Shown here piece by piece: positions 1 to 8,387 of a stretch of DNA of 64,000 nt. The stretch spans positions 47,479 through 111,478 of the forward strand of contig CANQKD010000009.1 of NCBI GenBank assembly GCA_947624375.1. Reading direction: 5' to 3'. Position numbers and translations under genes: made by a program. Under the pieces are notes generated by a model that saw nothing but the letters and a program-made list of their open reading frames with translations, ran no database searches and had not been told where the DNA came from. Source of the DNA: an uncultured Clostridia bacterium. GTDB taxonomy: Bacteria > Bacillota > Clostridia > Oscillospirales > Ruminococcaceae. Positions within the stretch are counted from its first letter, which is position 1; every line of letters begins with the position of its first letter.

Positions 1-66
1 CAAGAAAACTGCAATTATCGGGGAAGCCGCTCTTTGGCATTGTTGCAGGTGTGTAAGTAATTTCGT

Positions 67-1515
67 TCATATGTAGATAAAACTGAACGTTGAGCCCTCG
101 CCGTACACGCTTTTAACGTCAAGGCGGCTGCCCATCATCAGAAGCAGATTATGCGTAATAGGTATGCCAAGACCCGTGCCCTCGATATTTCTGTTCTTCT
201 GCTCGTCAAGCCTCTGAAAGGAATCAAAGAGCTTTGACATATCTTCTTCACGTATGCCTATGCCGGTATCGCGCACTTCTATATAAAGCGTTACGTCGTC
301 GGTTTCATCGTTTTGCTCGGTCTGCTTTACAGTAAAGCAGTATCATCTCATTCATACCAAGCATTGCATTTATAGGCGTGCGTATCTCGTGGCTCATTCT
401 TGCAAGGAAGTTAGATTTAGCCTTATCTGCCGCTGCGGCTGCTTTCCGGAGGTCTTCATTCGCCTGCATCTGCCGCTTAATCATACGCGTTACCGGAATA
501 TTCACCGCCATGATACATATACTGAAAAGCACAAGATACAGCGCCGCATACTGCACGAGACCGCTGTACATCTTCCAGGTATCTTTAAGTACTATAATAC
601 TGAAGTCGGACATTTCATCGTTCAGTATAAGACACATACGCAGTCTGCCGTCGTAGTCTCTTATCGGCGTTATTTCGTTCTGGCTCTTGCTGTATACATC
701 ATAGTAAGGCAGGTCGCGGATATTTACAAAATTGTCGTTATACACGCGATAGTCGGGATTGGGGCGGTCTATTACCTGCCCGTCTTTATCGACAAGAAAA
801 GCATAGCCGTCTTTAGCCTGATTGCTGCTGATTATATTTGTAAGCACGTCGAGGTAAAAGTCTACCGCGAACACGCCCAGAAACTGCTTATCGTTCTCGG
901 CATAAACAGCTTTTGAAAATGTAATGCAGTATTCGCCTGTACGGGCATCGTAGTAAGGCTCGGTTATGTTGTAGTCCTCGGCTGCGAGGGCATCTATATA
1001 CCACTGGCACTCTTCTTCAACATAATCATCGGCAGGCCCCAGCCGTTGTTCATGACCATAGGTTGACCGTGTTCAAAATCGGGGTTTGCGATATATGTAG
1101 CTGAAATGCCAGGATAATGGCGTGTTATCTCGTCAAGATACTTCACCATGCCTTCATAGTCTTCAAGCATTTTGGGATTTGCAGAGATGGAATTTACAAA
1201 CATATTCATAATGCTTTCCTGCTCTGTTACCCAGTTGTTTATCTGATAGCTGTACTCGCCTGCTTCTTCGAGCATTTTTGAACTCGCGCTGCTTATATAA
1301 AGGTAAGAGCTTAATAATATGGTAGTCACCATTGTAACGACAAGCATTATGATGATAAGCGCGCGGAAGAACCGCTGACCTTTATCGCTCAAAAAATTGC
1401 GCTTCTTTTTGGCTTTTGCTTCGGTATGCTTTTCGTTTCTTGTGGTGACGATATCAGAATAATAGAGGATATTATTCATCATCTCTCTGAGGTGGTCGGC
1501 TTCGATGCGTATCAT
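67..1515 (-). pseudogene. Decayed dCache-domain sensor histidine kinase
   Basis: Three reading-frame pieces form one broken kinase. The first piece (to about 1020) carries a membrane segment and the start of a periplasmic dCache sensor. A frameshift near 1020-1030 moves the rest of the sensor (WYIDAL, ITEPYYDA, ITFSKAVY) into another frame, where it runs through a second membrane segment to the phosphoacceptor H-box (SHEIRTPINAMLG, about 370-415). The segment between the H-box and the G1 box DTGIGI (about 257-275) is far too short: most of the dimerisation helix and the N-box are deleted, and the frame changes again. The G2 box GTGLGI is present, and the ORF stops at 67 with no receiver domain. 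Without the N-box it cannot bind ATP, so I call it dead. It follows an ABC exporter operon on the same strand. Confidence 0.85.
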
Positions 1516-1516
1516 A

Positions 1517-2203
1517 TCAGTCGAGCTTTTCAAAAAATCGTTTTTTAAGCTCCAGTACATTATTCAAAGCTTCATCTGTAGTAACAAAAAATTCGTTGTC
1601 GGGATAGTCTTTTGCCATAAAACCAAGGTATTCTTCATACCCTTCGGCTGTAAGAGGCTCAAGGGTTACTAGTTCATTATTGTGCTTAGCAAAACTAAAG
1701 TATGTAATAAACCAAGGTCCGCTGCTTAAATACAAATTATCGGGAAGCCCTTTCAGCAAACCTGCAAGCTGTGTGCCGAAGATCAGATACTCGCCGTCAG
1801 TCTTCATGTAATTTACATAGCTGCCTGATGACAATTCAAATTTTGCGGTAATATTCATGTCCTCCGCAATATAAGATATCTGTTTGCCTGCTAGCGAGGT
1901 ATCTCCCTTATAAACTTCTACAACATCACAAATAAAGATGATCTGTCCTGTTGCGTACACGCTTGTGCCTGTATATTTTACTTTAGCGATCAAGTCAGAC
2001 AAAGCAAATGACCGCTCAACTTCGGCATTCATTTCCTCTTCGGGCATATATTCATACTCTAAGTAATAAGTATTCTGATACACGTCAAATTTATCTTCAC
2101 CTGCGCCGATGAGCTTATCTGTAAATGTGCTTTTAACGTACACGCCGTATATAAAGCTGCCCAGCACTAAGGCTATACACAACGGAAGCAGTATTTTTCT
2201 CAT
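1517..2203 (-). CDS. Membrane-anchored hypothetical protein of ABC exporter operon
   Basis: A 228-residue protein with one N-terminal hydrophobic segment (about residues 4-22) that looks like a signal anchor. The rest is a hydrophilic extracytoplasmic domain rich in Tyr, Glu and Asp. I recognise no catalytic motif. It overlaps the upstream ABC ATPase by 4 nt (ATGA arrangement), so it is translationally coupled and is the last intact gene of the exporter operon. A role as an accessory or substrate-sensing subunit is an inference from position only. Confidence 0.75.
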   Translation of the reverse strand: MRKILLPLCIALVLGSFIYGVYVKSTFTDKLIGAGEDKFDVYQNTYYLEYEYMPEEEMNAEVERSFALSDLIAKVKYTGTSVYATGQIIFICDVVEVYKGDTSLAGKQISYIAEDMNITAKFELSSGSYVNYMKTDGEYLIFGTQLAGLLKGLPDNLYLSSGPWFITYFSFAKHNNELVTLEPLTAEGYEEYLGFMAKDYPDNEFFVTTDEALNNVLELKKRFFEKLD

Positions 2204-2823
2204 GTCCGCTCCTCCCTGCTCACAATATCTGCATGACCGCTGTCAAATTTGTAAACAACGTCACAAAGCCTATTGATATCCTCCTTGTTATGACCGGCAA
2301 TGACAACAATGCTGCCTCTTTTTCTGAAAAGCCTTATCTGCTCACGGACTATCTCCATGCCGTCGGCATCAAGCGAGTTTGTAGGCTCATCAAGCAAAAG
2401 AACTTCGGGGTCTTCCATAAGAGCCTGAGCAAGCGCAGCTCTTTGCCGCATACCAAGTGAGTATTTTTTGAGCGGTCTTTTATCCTCAGGATCAAGACCT
2501 ACAAGAGCTATCGTTTCGCGTATCTTATCATCGGATATCTTTTTTCTGATCTTTGCAAGCAGCTTCAGATTATCGAACGCCGACAGATCGGGATACAGAC
2601 CGATATTTTCAATAAGCAGACCTATATCTGCCTTATCAGAGAAAACGATACTTCCCTCGCTTAGCTTCATCAGACCGCAGATCGCTCTTATAAGCATGGT
2701 CTTACCGGAGCCGTTGTGACCTGTAAAGCCATATATATTTCCGCCTTCGAGAGTCATAGTTATATCATCGAGGACTTTATTATTTCCTATTATTTTAGTG
2801 GCACTTTGTATCTCTATTTTCAT
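2200..2823 (-). CDS. ABC transporter ATP-binding protein (ABC-2/BcrA type)
   Basis: The 207-residue ATPase energises the adjacent membrane subunits. Walker A is GHNGSGKT (about residues 35-42), the signature is YSLGMRQRAALA, Walker B is VLLLDEPT, and the H-loop is IAGHN. The short length and the YSLGM-type signature match ATPases of ABC-2 exporters of the BcrA/lantibiotic-immunity kind rather than importers. It lies 3 nt after a membrane gene and overlaps the next gene by 4 nt. The substrate is unknown; drug, peptide or bacteriocin export would fit. Confidence 0.93.
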   Translation of the reverse strand: MKIEIQSATKIIGNNKVLDDITMTLEGGNIYGFTGHNGSGKTMLIRAICGLMKLSEGSIVFSDKADIGLLIENIGLYPDLSAFDNLKLLAKIRKKISDDKIRETIALVGLDPEDKRPLKKYSLGMRQRAALAQALMEDPEVLLLDEPTNSLDADGMEIVREQIRLFRKRGSIVVIAGHNKEDINRLCDVVYKFDSGHADIVSREERT

Positions 2824-2826
2824 ATA

Positions 2827-3615
2827 TCACACCTCATCTTTAAGATCTACCGCAATATCATGCACCTGTACTGCCACGAACAATATTACCCACAGCACTG
2901 CTATGGCGGCGGCATAGAGTATTACAGAAGACCTGAATGAAAAGCCTTTTATCATATACATTTTCCATATCTCATTGCCGGTAGAATAACGGGAATCATG
3001 CCAGTTGATTATATAGCTTCTGACGGGGTTTAACATAGACAGCGTGAATTTATTGAAACTTGAAACGGTATGCGTTACACACTCGACACACAGCAGTGCA
3101 AACGCCGAAAGCCCGAAAGCAAAACCTGTTGATGCTCCGAGGACAACGGACAGAATATTGACAGCGAGCGACAGCATAAGACACATCATAGTGAAATTAT
3201 AAAAAGCTATCAGCATAAGTGTGGTTTCCTGCCGGTTCAGACCTTCGGGTGAAAGCACAGTCAGCACGCCCAAAAGGAAAAACGCTGAATAAACGAGAGT
3301 ACACGCTATCAGCCCTGCGGACTTTTTCAGATAAAAGGTCGAACGTTTTTTATATCGCACCATTATGTACACACCGTTTTTCGTCATATCGGTATAGACA
3401 TAGTTCCCAAAAAGGATCGTAAATATCAGTACAGGCGACATTGAACGCAGGAGCAGTCCTATATAACTGCTTTTAGGATGGATATATCCGCAGAAAGTTG
3501 TGATGAGCGAATCGGTAAAAGATCTGTCTGTTTTGAGGTTTTCTAGAGATAAAAGTATGCCGCACACAAAGGGAAGCAAAGTCAGGGTAAGGATTCTTTT
3601 GATTTTGGTCATCAT
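2827..3615 (-). CDS. ABC-2-type exporter membrane subunit
   Basis: A 262-residue protein with about six predicted membrane helices, starting with a helix at residues 8-23, and no solute-binding or catalytic motif. Its start overlaps the preceding membrane gene by 4 nt, and it is followed after 3 nt by the ATPase, so it is most simply one of two permease subunits of the same exporter. Sequence similarity to a named family is not obvious by eye; the call rests on topology and operon context. Confidence 0.8.
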   Translation of the reverse strand: MMTKIKRILTLTLLPFVCGILLSLENLKTDRSFTDSLITTFCGYIHPKSSYIGLLLRSMSPVLIFTILFGNYVYTDMTKNGVYIMVRYKKRSTFYLKKSAGLIACTLVYSAFFLLGVLTVLSPEGLNRQETTLMLIAFYNFTMMCLMLSLAVNILSVVLGASTGFAFGLSAFALLCVECVTHTVSSFNKFTLSMLNPVRSYIINWHDSRYSTGNEIWKMYMIKGFSFRSSVILYAAAIAVLWVILFVAVQVHDIAVDLKDEV

Positions 3616-4430
3616 AGCTCGTCACTCTTTATTTTTATCGTGATAATAACTACAGAAGCTGCTGTCATTGCTATACATAGCGCGAAAAAATACTTCATGC
3701 TGATCTCGAATGTTTCAAACCTTTCAAGATGACAGATATATTTTATGTAGTAGAAGTCTTCACCCAACGTTGAAAGAACATAATGTATACCATAGAAAGG
3801 AAGAAAGAGCAGTATCTTAAAACGCTTTACAAAGAATGAAAGTGAATATACGAAAACACCGACAATGCCTGAAAACAGCGACGGAATAAGCACCCACAGC
3901 AAGCAATGAAGAAACGGATGTGAAACAAATAAACTTGCCCCGATATAGTGTGTCCACACCTCATTGATATGCGCTATGGAAAAAGTCGGGCTGTTTGTAT
4001 GATCGAGCATACTGTTTAGTGGGAAGATCGTCACATTCAGAAGAAGATCTATTAAAAGCGGTACAAAAATTATAATAAAGCTTCCTGCAAAGGCAGTCGC
4101 AGCACTTGACAGATAGTAATTCGTTCTTCCGCCGCGCACGGCATATGCACAAATATTGTTGCGATCTCTGTCGGTCATATAGCTGAAACAAAACGGCATT
4201 ATTGCAAGAAACGGAAAAAGCATTTCAAAAAAGCCGCGATAATGGCTTTCTGGCACAGTTGCAAGAAGATGGTACCCATCGACAATTGCAGAAATATCGC
4301 TCCCCTTGAAGCCGGTAGCATTATACACAAACGATGCGGCACTGAATACAAGCATAAGCGTCATAGAAACTATAAAACCGTTTTGTTTTATCATAAGAGC
4401 CAGCCGTGCCCTCAGAGTTCTTATAAACAT
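3612..4430 (-). CDS. ABC-2-type exporter membrane subunit, first gene of operon
   Basis: A 272-residue polytopic protein with about six membrane helices. The N-terminal pattern, a short cytoplasmic arm (FIRTLRARLALMIKQNGF) and then the first helix, is usual for ABC-2 permeases. The start has a good ribosome site, AGGAAGTG, 8 nt upstream. It heads a tightly packed operon of permease, permease, ATPase and anchored protein. The promoter and palindromic operator upstream suggest control by a local ligand-responsive repressor that is not in the window. Confidence 0.8.
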   Translation of the reverse strand: MFIRTLRARLALMIKQNGFIVSMTLMLVFSAASFVYNATGFKGSDISAIVDGYHLLATVPESHYRGFFEMLFPFLAIMPFCFSYMTDRDRNNICAYAVRGGRTNYYLSSAATAFAGSFIIIFVPLLIDLLLNVTIFPLNSMLDHTNSPTFSIAHINEVWTHYIGASLFVSHPFLHCLLWVLIPSLFSGIVGVFVYSLSFFVKRFKILLFLPFYGIHYVLSTLGEDFYYIKYICHLERFETFEISMKYFFALCIAMTAASVVIITIKIKSDEL

Positions 4431-4457
4431 AGTTTTTCACTTCCTGTCATTATTGAG

Positions 4458-4507
4458 GAGATCACATCTATTATTTATATAGTACACGATGTGATCTCTG
4501 ACGTCAA
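4458..4507 (-). promoter_or_regulatory. Promoter with palindromic operator of the ABC exporter operon
   Basis: On the minus strand, TTGACG (4507-4502) and TACTAT (4484-4479) are separated by 17 nt. A perfect 11-bp inverted repeat, GAGATCACATC at 4458-4468 and GATGTGATCTC at 4488-4498, has one arm in the -35/-10 spacer and the other just past the -10. That geometry is typical of repressor operators. The regulator is not identified; a GntR- or TetR-type dimer is plausible. Confidence 0.75.
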
Positions 4508-4602
4508 CAATATTAAGAATGATTTAAGGAAGTTTTAAGGAAAGTATAGGCAAATGCTCAATGTCCTCAGGGGAGAAATAACACAGCAGATCGAATAGAA
4601 CG

Positions 4603-4634
4603 AAAAACCGCTGGCAAATAAATGTCAGCGGTTT
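4603..4634 (-). terminator. Terminator after the sulfur amino acid operon
   Basis: A perfect 9-bp stem, AAACCGCTG/CAGCGGTTT, with a 12-nt loop is followed on the minus strand by five T residues. It sits 25 nt past the stop of the amidotransferase gene and closes the eight-gene operon. The plus-strand side is also T-rich (GATTTTATTTT), so it may work in both directions. Confidence 0.85.
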
Positions 4635-4658
4635 GATTTTATTTTGTAAAGCGCTTTC

Positions 4659-5417
4659 TCACAGTCCTGAATAAGCCAGATACAGCAGCTTCATTTTTTC
4701 TTCGCTGTGGATATATGTGCAGTCGTGCTTTTCTGCGGCATACACAAGTTTTCCGTTTTGATAGACCATAAGCCTGTTTTGCTCAAACTCACGCCAACCG
4801 TCTGTATCTAAAGGCACGGTAGAGAACATAACGCCGCCGTCAAGTTCTTTTTCATACAGCGTGCCGCGTTCATTTTTGTGCACATACAAAAACTCGCCGT
4901 CGTAAATGAGCAGATTAACTTTATTTCCCGGCACGATAGTTTTTACAGCTTCGTCAACAGTTTGTATCCTGTTATTGCTGCTGTCCTCGTTAAGCTGATT
5001 TATGCGGTCAACGATATACAGCAAAATACGCTCGCTGTCGGTCGTGCCGCTTTGCTTATATTGATACGGTGCAAGCGCCTCACAATCAAATATAGTTCCG
5101 TTGTGCGCTAAAGTCCACCGCCTGCCAAAGTTATCGCAAGCCGAAAAAGGGTGAGTATTATTTTCACTTACATCTCCTATAGTTGCTTTGCGAATGTGTG
5201 CTATACATTTTGCTGTCTCGATATTGCCGCTGAGCAGACTTTTCAGATATAAGCTGTCTATCGCCCTTAGCGGCTCTTTATCAACAGAAAATGCGCCGTC
5301 ATCTGATAATGCAAGCCCCCAGCCGTTCGGATGCAGAGCACTATGGCTGAAAAAGGTCTCCAGCCACTTATTCATTATTATCTTTCTTCGGGCTGTCAAG
5401 CCAAGCAGCTCACACAT
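4659..5417 (-). CDS. Class II glutamine amidotransferase (YafJ/EgtC-like)
   Basis: A 252-residue Ntn-hydrolase. Cys2, in MCELLG, would be the N-terminal nucleophile after Met removal, and GWGLAL, AHNGTIFD and the TDSE motif complete the class II amidotransferase pocket. It overlaps the glutamate-cysteine ligase gene by 8 nt, so the two are coupled. In actinobacterial ergothioneine synthesis a related pair, EgtA (ligase) and EgtC (amidohydrolase on a gamma-glutamyl thioether), acts in one pathway. Here egtB and egtD are absent, so only the gamma-glutamyl logic carries over: the enzyme may hydrolyse or transfer a gamma-glutamyl bond. It is the last gene of the operon. Confidence 0.88.
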   Translation of the reverse strand: MCELLGLTARRKIIMNKWLETFFSHSALHPNGWGLALSDDGAFSVDKEPLRAIDSLYLKSLLSGNIETAKCIAHIRKATIGDVSENNTHPFSACDNFGRRWTLAHNGTIFDCEALAPYQYKQSGTTDSERILLYIVDRINQLNEDSSNNRIQTVDEAVKTIVPGNKVNLLIYDGEFLYVHKNERGTLYEKELDGGVMFSTVPLDTDGWREFEQNRLMVYQNGKLVYAAEKHDCTYIHSEEKMKLLYLAYSGL

Positions 5418-6633
5418 AGGCTAAATACTCCTTTTCATGTTCGGAAAGGCAGGCGCTTGCAGAGTTCACAAGATGTGAAGACCACTGCGCAGCCGTTTCA
5501 TTGTGATAAATTATGGCGTTTTTGCCGTCTTTCTCTATACAGACAACTGCATTTTGTATCTTATCGGCGCTGTCAACATCAGCCAGTTCGTTATCAAGCA
5601 GATCAAGATTATGCTCGGAGTATACTATGCCTTTAAGCAGTGCGGCATAGCCCAGAGCCTTGTTGATAGGAACGCTGTCGGCAACGCGTATCTCGATATA
5701 TTTTTTTATTCTGAAATGAAAAAATCCCATAGAAAGAATATGCTCGGTAAGCTTCTTTCTTCTCGTTTCGTCAAGTTCTTTCTCGTCTATAACGCCCTCG
5801 CTGAAAAGCTCTTTTGCATTCTTGCTGCCGACATTTTTAGTTGAGCCGTTATCTGTAAGCAGAATAAGCGGCGTGCTGTAGACCACATTCGCTATCTGCT
5901 CATAGCCGAAATCATTTTCAAACGAGTGCGGATAAAAACCTGTTCTGTCGGGGTCAAGGTCGTCCCACTCCTGCGTTCTGAAAAGGTGCGGCTTATCGGG
6001 AACGTTCGGCAGAGTAGAGCCTGCGCTGGTCTTGTTTTCCATCATCAGCATAAGTATCGGTGAGATCTTCTGAAGCACGCGGAGCTTTTTTATCAGGTCG
6101 CGCTCCGAGCGATAGTCAACAGATACCTGTGTAGAAGCGGAAGCGCGCATCATGTATTTTCCGTACTTACCGCTTTGTCTGAAATAAGCGTCCATATACT
6201 GATACCGCTTTTTAGGCGACAGCGGAATATCATCGGGGCGTATCCTGCCCTGTTCTACTTTAGGGAGATTACCGGAAGTTACTATGCGATAGCCTCTCTT
6301 TGCAAATTCGGGTTCCCAGAGATCTAGAAATTCGCGGTAAGTTTTTTCTATTTCATCAATATCGTGAAACGGCTTTATGCTTATTTCAAACTGACAGGAA
6401 GGCTCTAGGCTTACAGAGTAATTTTCATTTTCATATCCCACAGGGTAGCCGTCTGTATATATGATATCGGCGTTTATCTGATGAGCGACTTTTTTAATAA
6501 GAGAGGTTATCTCATCAAAGCCTATCTGATCGCCGTTTTTGTCTACAACAAAATGCTCTATTTCAAGCCCCAGATTTTCTGTATCCGTTTCACCGCTTTT
6601 TATGTAGCCGTATATATCTTGCAGAAAACTCAT
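5410..6633 (-). CDS. Glutamate-cysteine ligase, GCS2/EgtA-like
   Basis: The 407-residue protein matches the plant/EgtA-type gamma-glutamylcysteine synthetases. It shows LGLEIEHFVV at the N-terminus (metal and glutamate site), SLEPSCQFEIS, an ASTQVSVDY segment and IEIRVADS near the C-terminus. The reaction is ATP + Glu + Cys to gamma-Glu-Cys. No glutathione synthetase is nearby, so gamma-Glu-Cys may be the end product or be used by the coupled amidotransferase. It follows MetI by 27 nt. Placing a cysteine-consuming ligase directly behind cystine- and methionine-type importers implies that imported cysteine is stored as a gamma-glutamyl thiol. Confidence 0.9.
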   Translation of the reverse strand: MSFLQDIYGYIKSGETDTENLGLEIEHFVVDKNGDQIGFDEITSLIKKVAHQINADIIYTDGYPVGYENENYSVSLEPSCQFEISIKPFHDIDEIEKTYREFLDLWEPEFAKRGYRIVTSGNLPKVEQGRIRPDDIPLSPKKRYQYMDAYFRQSGKYGKYMMRASASTQVSVDYRSERDLIKKLRVLQKISPILMLMMENKTSAGSTLPNVPDKPHLFRTQEWDDLDPDRTGFYPHSFENDFGYEQIANVVYSTPLILLTDNGSTKNVGSKNAKELFSEGVIDEKELDETRRKKLTEHILSMGFFHFRIKKYIEIRVADSVPINKALGYAALLKGIVYSEHNLDLLDNELADVDSADKIQNAVVCIEKDGKNAIIYHNETAAQWSSHLVNSASACLSEHEKEYLAYV

Positions 6634-6660
6634 ATCCTCACATTCTTTCTATAGGTTATT

Positions 6661-7341
6661 TCATGATGCGTATCTTTTATCGGTCTTGTGCGCTATCCAG
6701 GTGCCGAGTTCCTGGATTATCTGAACGATGATAACGGTCAGAAAAACACAGCACCAGGTAACATCGGGATTAAAACGCTGATGACCGTAGCTTATAGCTA
6801 TCTGCCCGAGACCCGTTCCGCCTATGGTAGCCGCCATTGCGGAGTAGCCCAGTATCGTCACCATAGAGATCACCGCGCCCACGATAAGTGACGGCTTTGC
6901 CTCGGGGAGAAGCACTTTCCACACTATCTGAAAATTGTTCGTTCCCATTGACTGAGCCGCCTCGATAACGCCTGCATCGACTTCTTTCAGAGAGCTTTCT
7001 ACCATTCTTGCAACATATGGCGCGGCAGCTATAACAAGCATAACTATCATCGCCTGATTTCCAAGACTTACGCCGACTATAAACTTTGCAACAGGCAGCA
7101 TCGCCACCATTAGTATAATAAACGGTATGCTCCTGAAAAAGTTCACTATCAGGCTTAATATCCTGTTTACAATAAAGATAGGGCGTATGCCGTCCTTGTC
7201 CGTAATATTGAGGATAACGCCGATAGGAAGCCCTATAACATATGCTATCAGCGATGAGATCACAGTCATATAGACTGTCTCCCATATACCGCGCTGTATT
7301 ATTCCGTTATCCCAGAGTTTAATAAGCATATCAGAAAACAC
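6661..7341 (-). CDS. metI: Methionine ABC transporter permease MetI
   Basis: A 226-residue inner-membrane permease with five helices. The EAA coupling motif lies in the segment EAAQSMGTNNFQIVWKVLLPEA, and the length and the C-terminal ending (GTWIAHKTDKR) are typical of MetI. It is 3 nt from metN. MetNI imports L- and D-methionine, and related systems also take cystine. Its binding protein would be the C-terminal half of the fused lipoprotein upstream. Confidence 0.95.
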   Translation of the reverse strand: MFSDMLIKLWDNGIIQRGIWETVYMTVISSLIAYVIGLPIGVILNITDKDGIRPIFIVNRILSLIVNFFRSIPFIILMVAMLPVAKFIVGVSLGNQAMIVMLVIAAAPYVARMVESSLKEVDAGVIEAAQSMGTNNFQIVWKVLLPEAKPSLIVGAVISMVTILGYSAMAATIGGTGLGQIAISYGHQRFNPDVTWCCVFLTVIIVQIIQELGTWIAHKTDKRYAS

Positions 7342-7344
7342 AGG

Positions 7345-8334
7345 CTACACCTCCTCTTGCCATTCAATGCCGCTCTTTTGCAGCCAGGATATCATCTTTT
7401 GTGCATCGCGCTCTTCTTTTGGCAGTTCAATTAGCATCTGCCCATACGCAGCGCCGTCTATCTCTTTTGTATCTGCATAAAGAATATTCACAGGCGCCTG
7501 ACATTTCAGTATCATCTCGGATATAAGGGGCTTTCCGCCGTATTCGGGATGGAAAGTCAGCCTTATTCTTTTGCCGCCGTGAATGTTGAAATCGTTCTTC
7601 TTGCCGGGTAGTATCAGCTCTTTTGCAATATCGGAATGAGGGTTTATGAACACCTCGCTGACCTTACCATCCTCGACTATTCTGCTTTGATCTAAAACGG
7701 CAACTTTGTCACATATCTGATCTATAACTCTCATCTCGTGAGTTATCACTATAATAGTAACGCCCATTGTGAGGTTTATCTTTTTTAAAAGTTCCAGTAT
7801 AGATTTTGTGGTATTGGGGTCTAATGCCGAAGTTGCCTCGTCACAAAGAAGATATTTCGGTTTTGTAGCAAGCGCTCTGGCAATGGCAACGCGCTGTTTT
7901 TGTCCGCCGGAAAGCTGCGATGGATAGGACTTAGCCCTGTCTTTGAGCCCCACAACCTCCAAAAGCTCCAGCGCTCTTTCTTTCGCATCTGCTCTATTTA
8001 CGCCTGCAACTTCAAGAGGAAATGTAACATTTCGCAGCACTGTACGCTGCCCTAGCAGATTAAAACTTTGAAATATCATGCCTATTGATTTGCGAATGTC
8101 AAGCAGACGCCTGCGCGAAAGTTTTGTTATGTCCTCGCCGTCTATGATGACCTGCCCTGCTGTAGGCTTTTCCAGAAGATTTATACATCGCACGAGCGTG
8201 CTTTTCCCGGCTCCGGACAAACCTATGATACCATATATCTCGCCGTCCTCTACAGACAAGTTTATATCGTCCAGCGCGACAATTTCTTTATCTGCGGTCT
8301 TATATGTTTTACCGAGATGCCGAAGTTCTATCAT
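7345..8334 (-). CDS. metN: Methionine ABC transporter ATP-binding protein MetN
   Basis: From the ATG at 8334 (ribosome site GGAAGAAAGGAAG) the protein is about 329 residues; a longer in-frame ORF has a worse start. Walker A is GLSGAGKS, the signature LSGGQKQRVAIA, Walker B LLCDEATSALDP and the H-loop ITHEM. The C-terminal 75 residues form a NIL/ACT-like domain, which in MetN binds methionine and causes transinhibition. This is direct evidence that the system senses internal methionine. Confidence 0.95.
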   Translation of the reverse strand: MIELRHLGKTYKTADKEIVALDDINLSVEDGEIYGIIGLSGAGKSTLVRCINLLEKPTAGQVIIDGEDITKLSRRRLLDIRKSIGMIFQSFNLLGQRTVLRNVTFPLEVAGVNRADAKERALELLEVVGLKDRAKSYPSQLSGGQKQRVAIARALATKPKYLLCDEATSALDPNTTKSILELLKKINLTMGVTIIVITHEMRVIDQICDKVAVLDQSRIVEDGKVSEVFINPHSDIAKELILPGKKNDFNIHGGKRIRLTFHPEYGGKPLISEMILKCQAPVNILYADTKEIDGAAYGQMLIELPKEERDAQKMISWLQKSGIEWQEEV

Positions 8335-8353
8335 AAATATCTTCCTTTCTTCC

Positions 8354-8375
8354 CCGGGAGACAAGAGCCTCCCGG
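8354..8375 (-). other. Intercistronic hairpin between binding protein and MetN genes
   Basis: Arms CCGGGAG (8354-8360) and CTCCCGG (8369-8375) form a 7-bp GC-rich stem with an 8-nt loop and no T-run. It lies between the binding protein stop and the metN ribosome site. Such hairpins often protect the upstream message so that more binding protein than ATPase is made; that role is inferred. Confidence 0.6.
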
Positions 8376-8387
8376 AGAGAGTGGATT

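Noticed and set aside
1..69. Start of another minus-strand gene at ATG 69 (MNEITYTPATMPKSG)
   Set aside because: Only about 22 codons remain before the window edge and there is no clear ribosome site, so it cannot be judged.
389..916. Plus-strand ORF of 175 residues opposite the kinase remnant
   Set aside because: It is the antisense of clear dCache and H-box coding sequence and has no recognisable features.
4659..6633. Ergothioneine biosynthesis (EgtA/EgtC)
   Set aside because: egtB, egtD and egtE are absent here and the organism looks anaerobic; only the ligase/amidotransferase pairing is shared.
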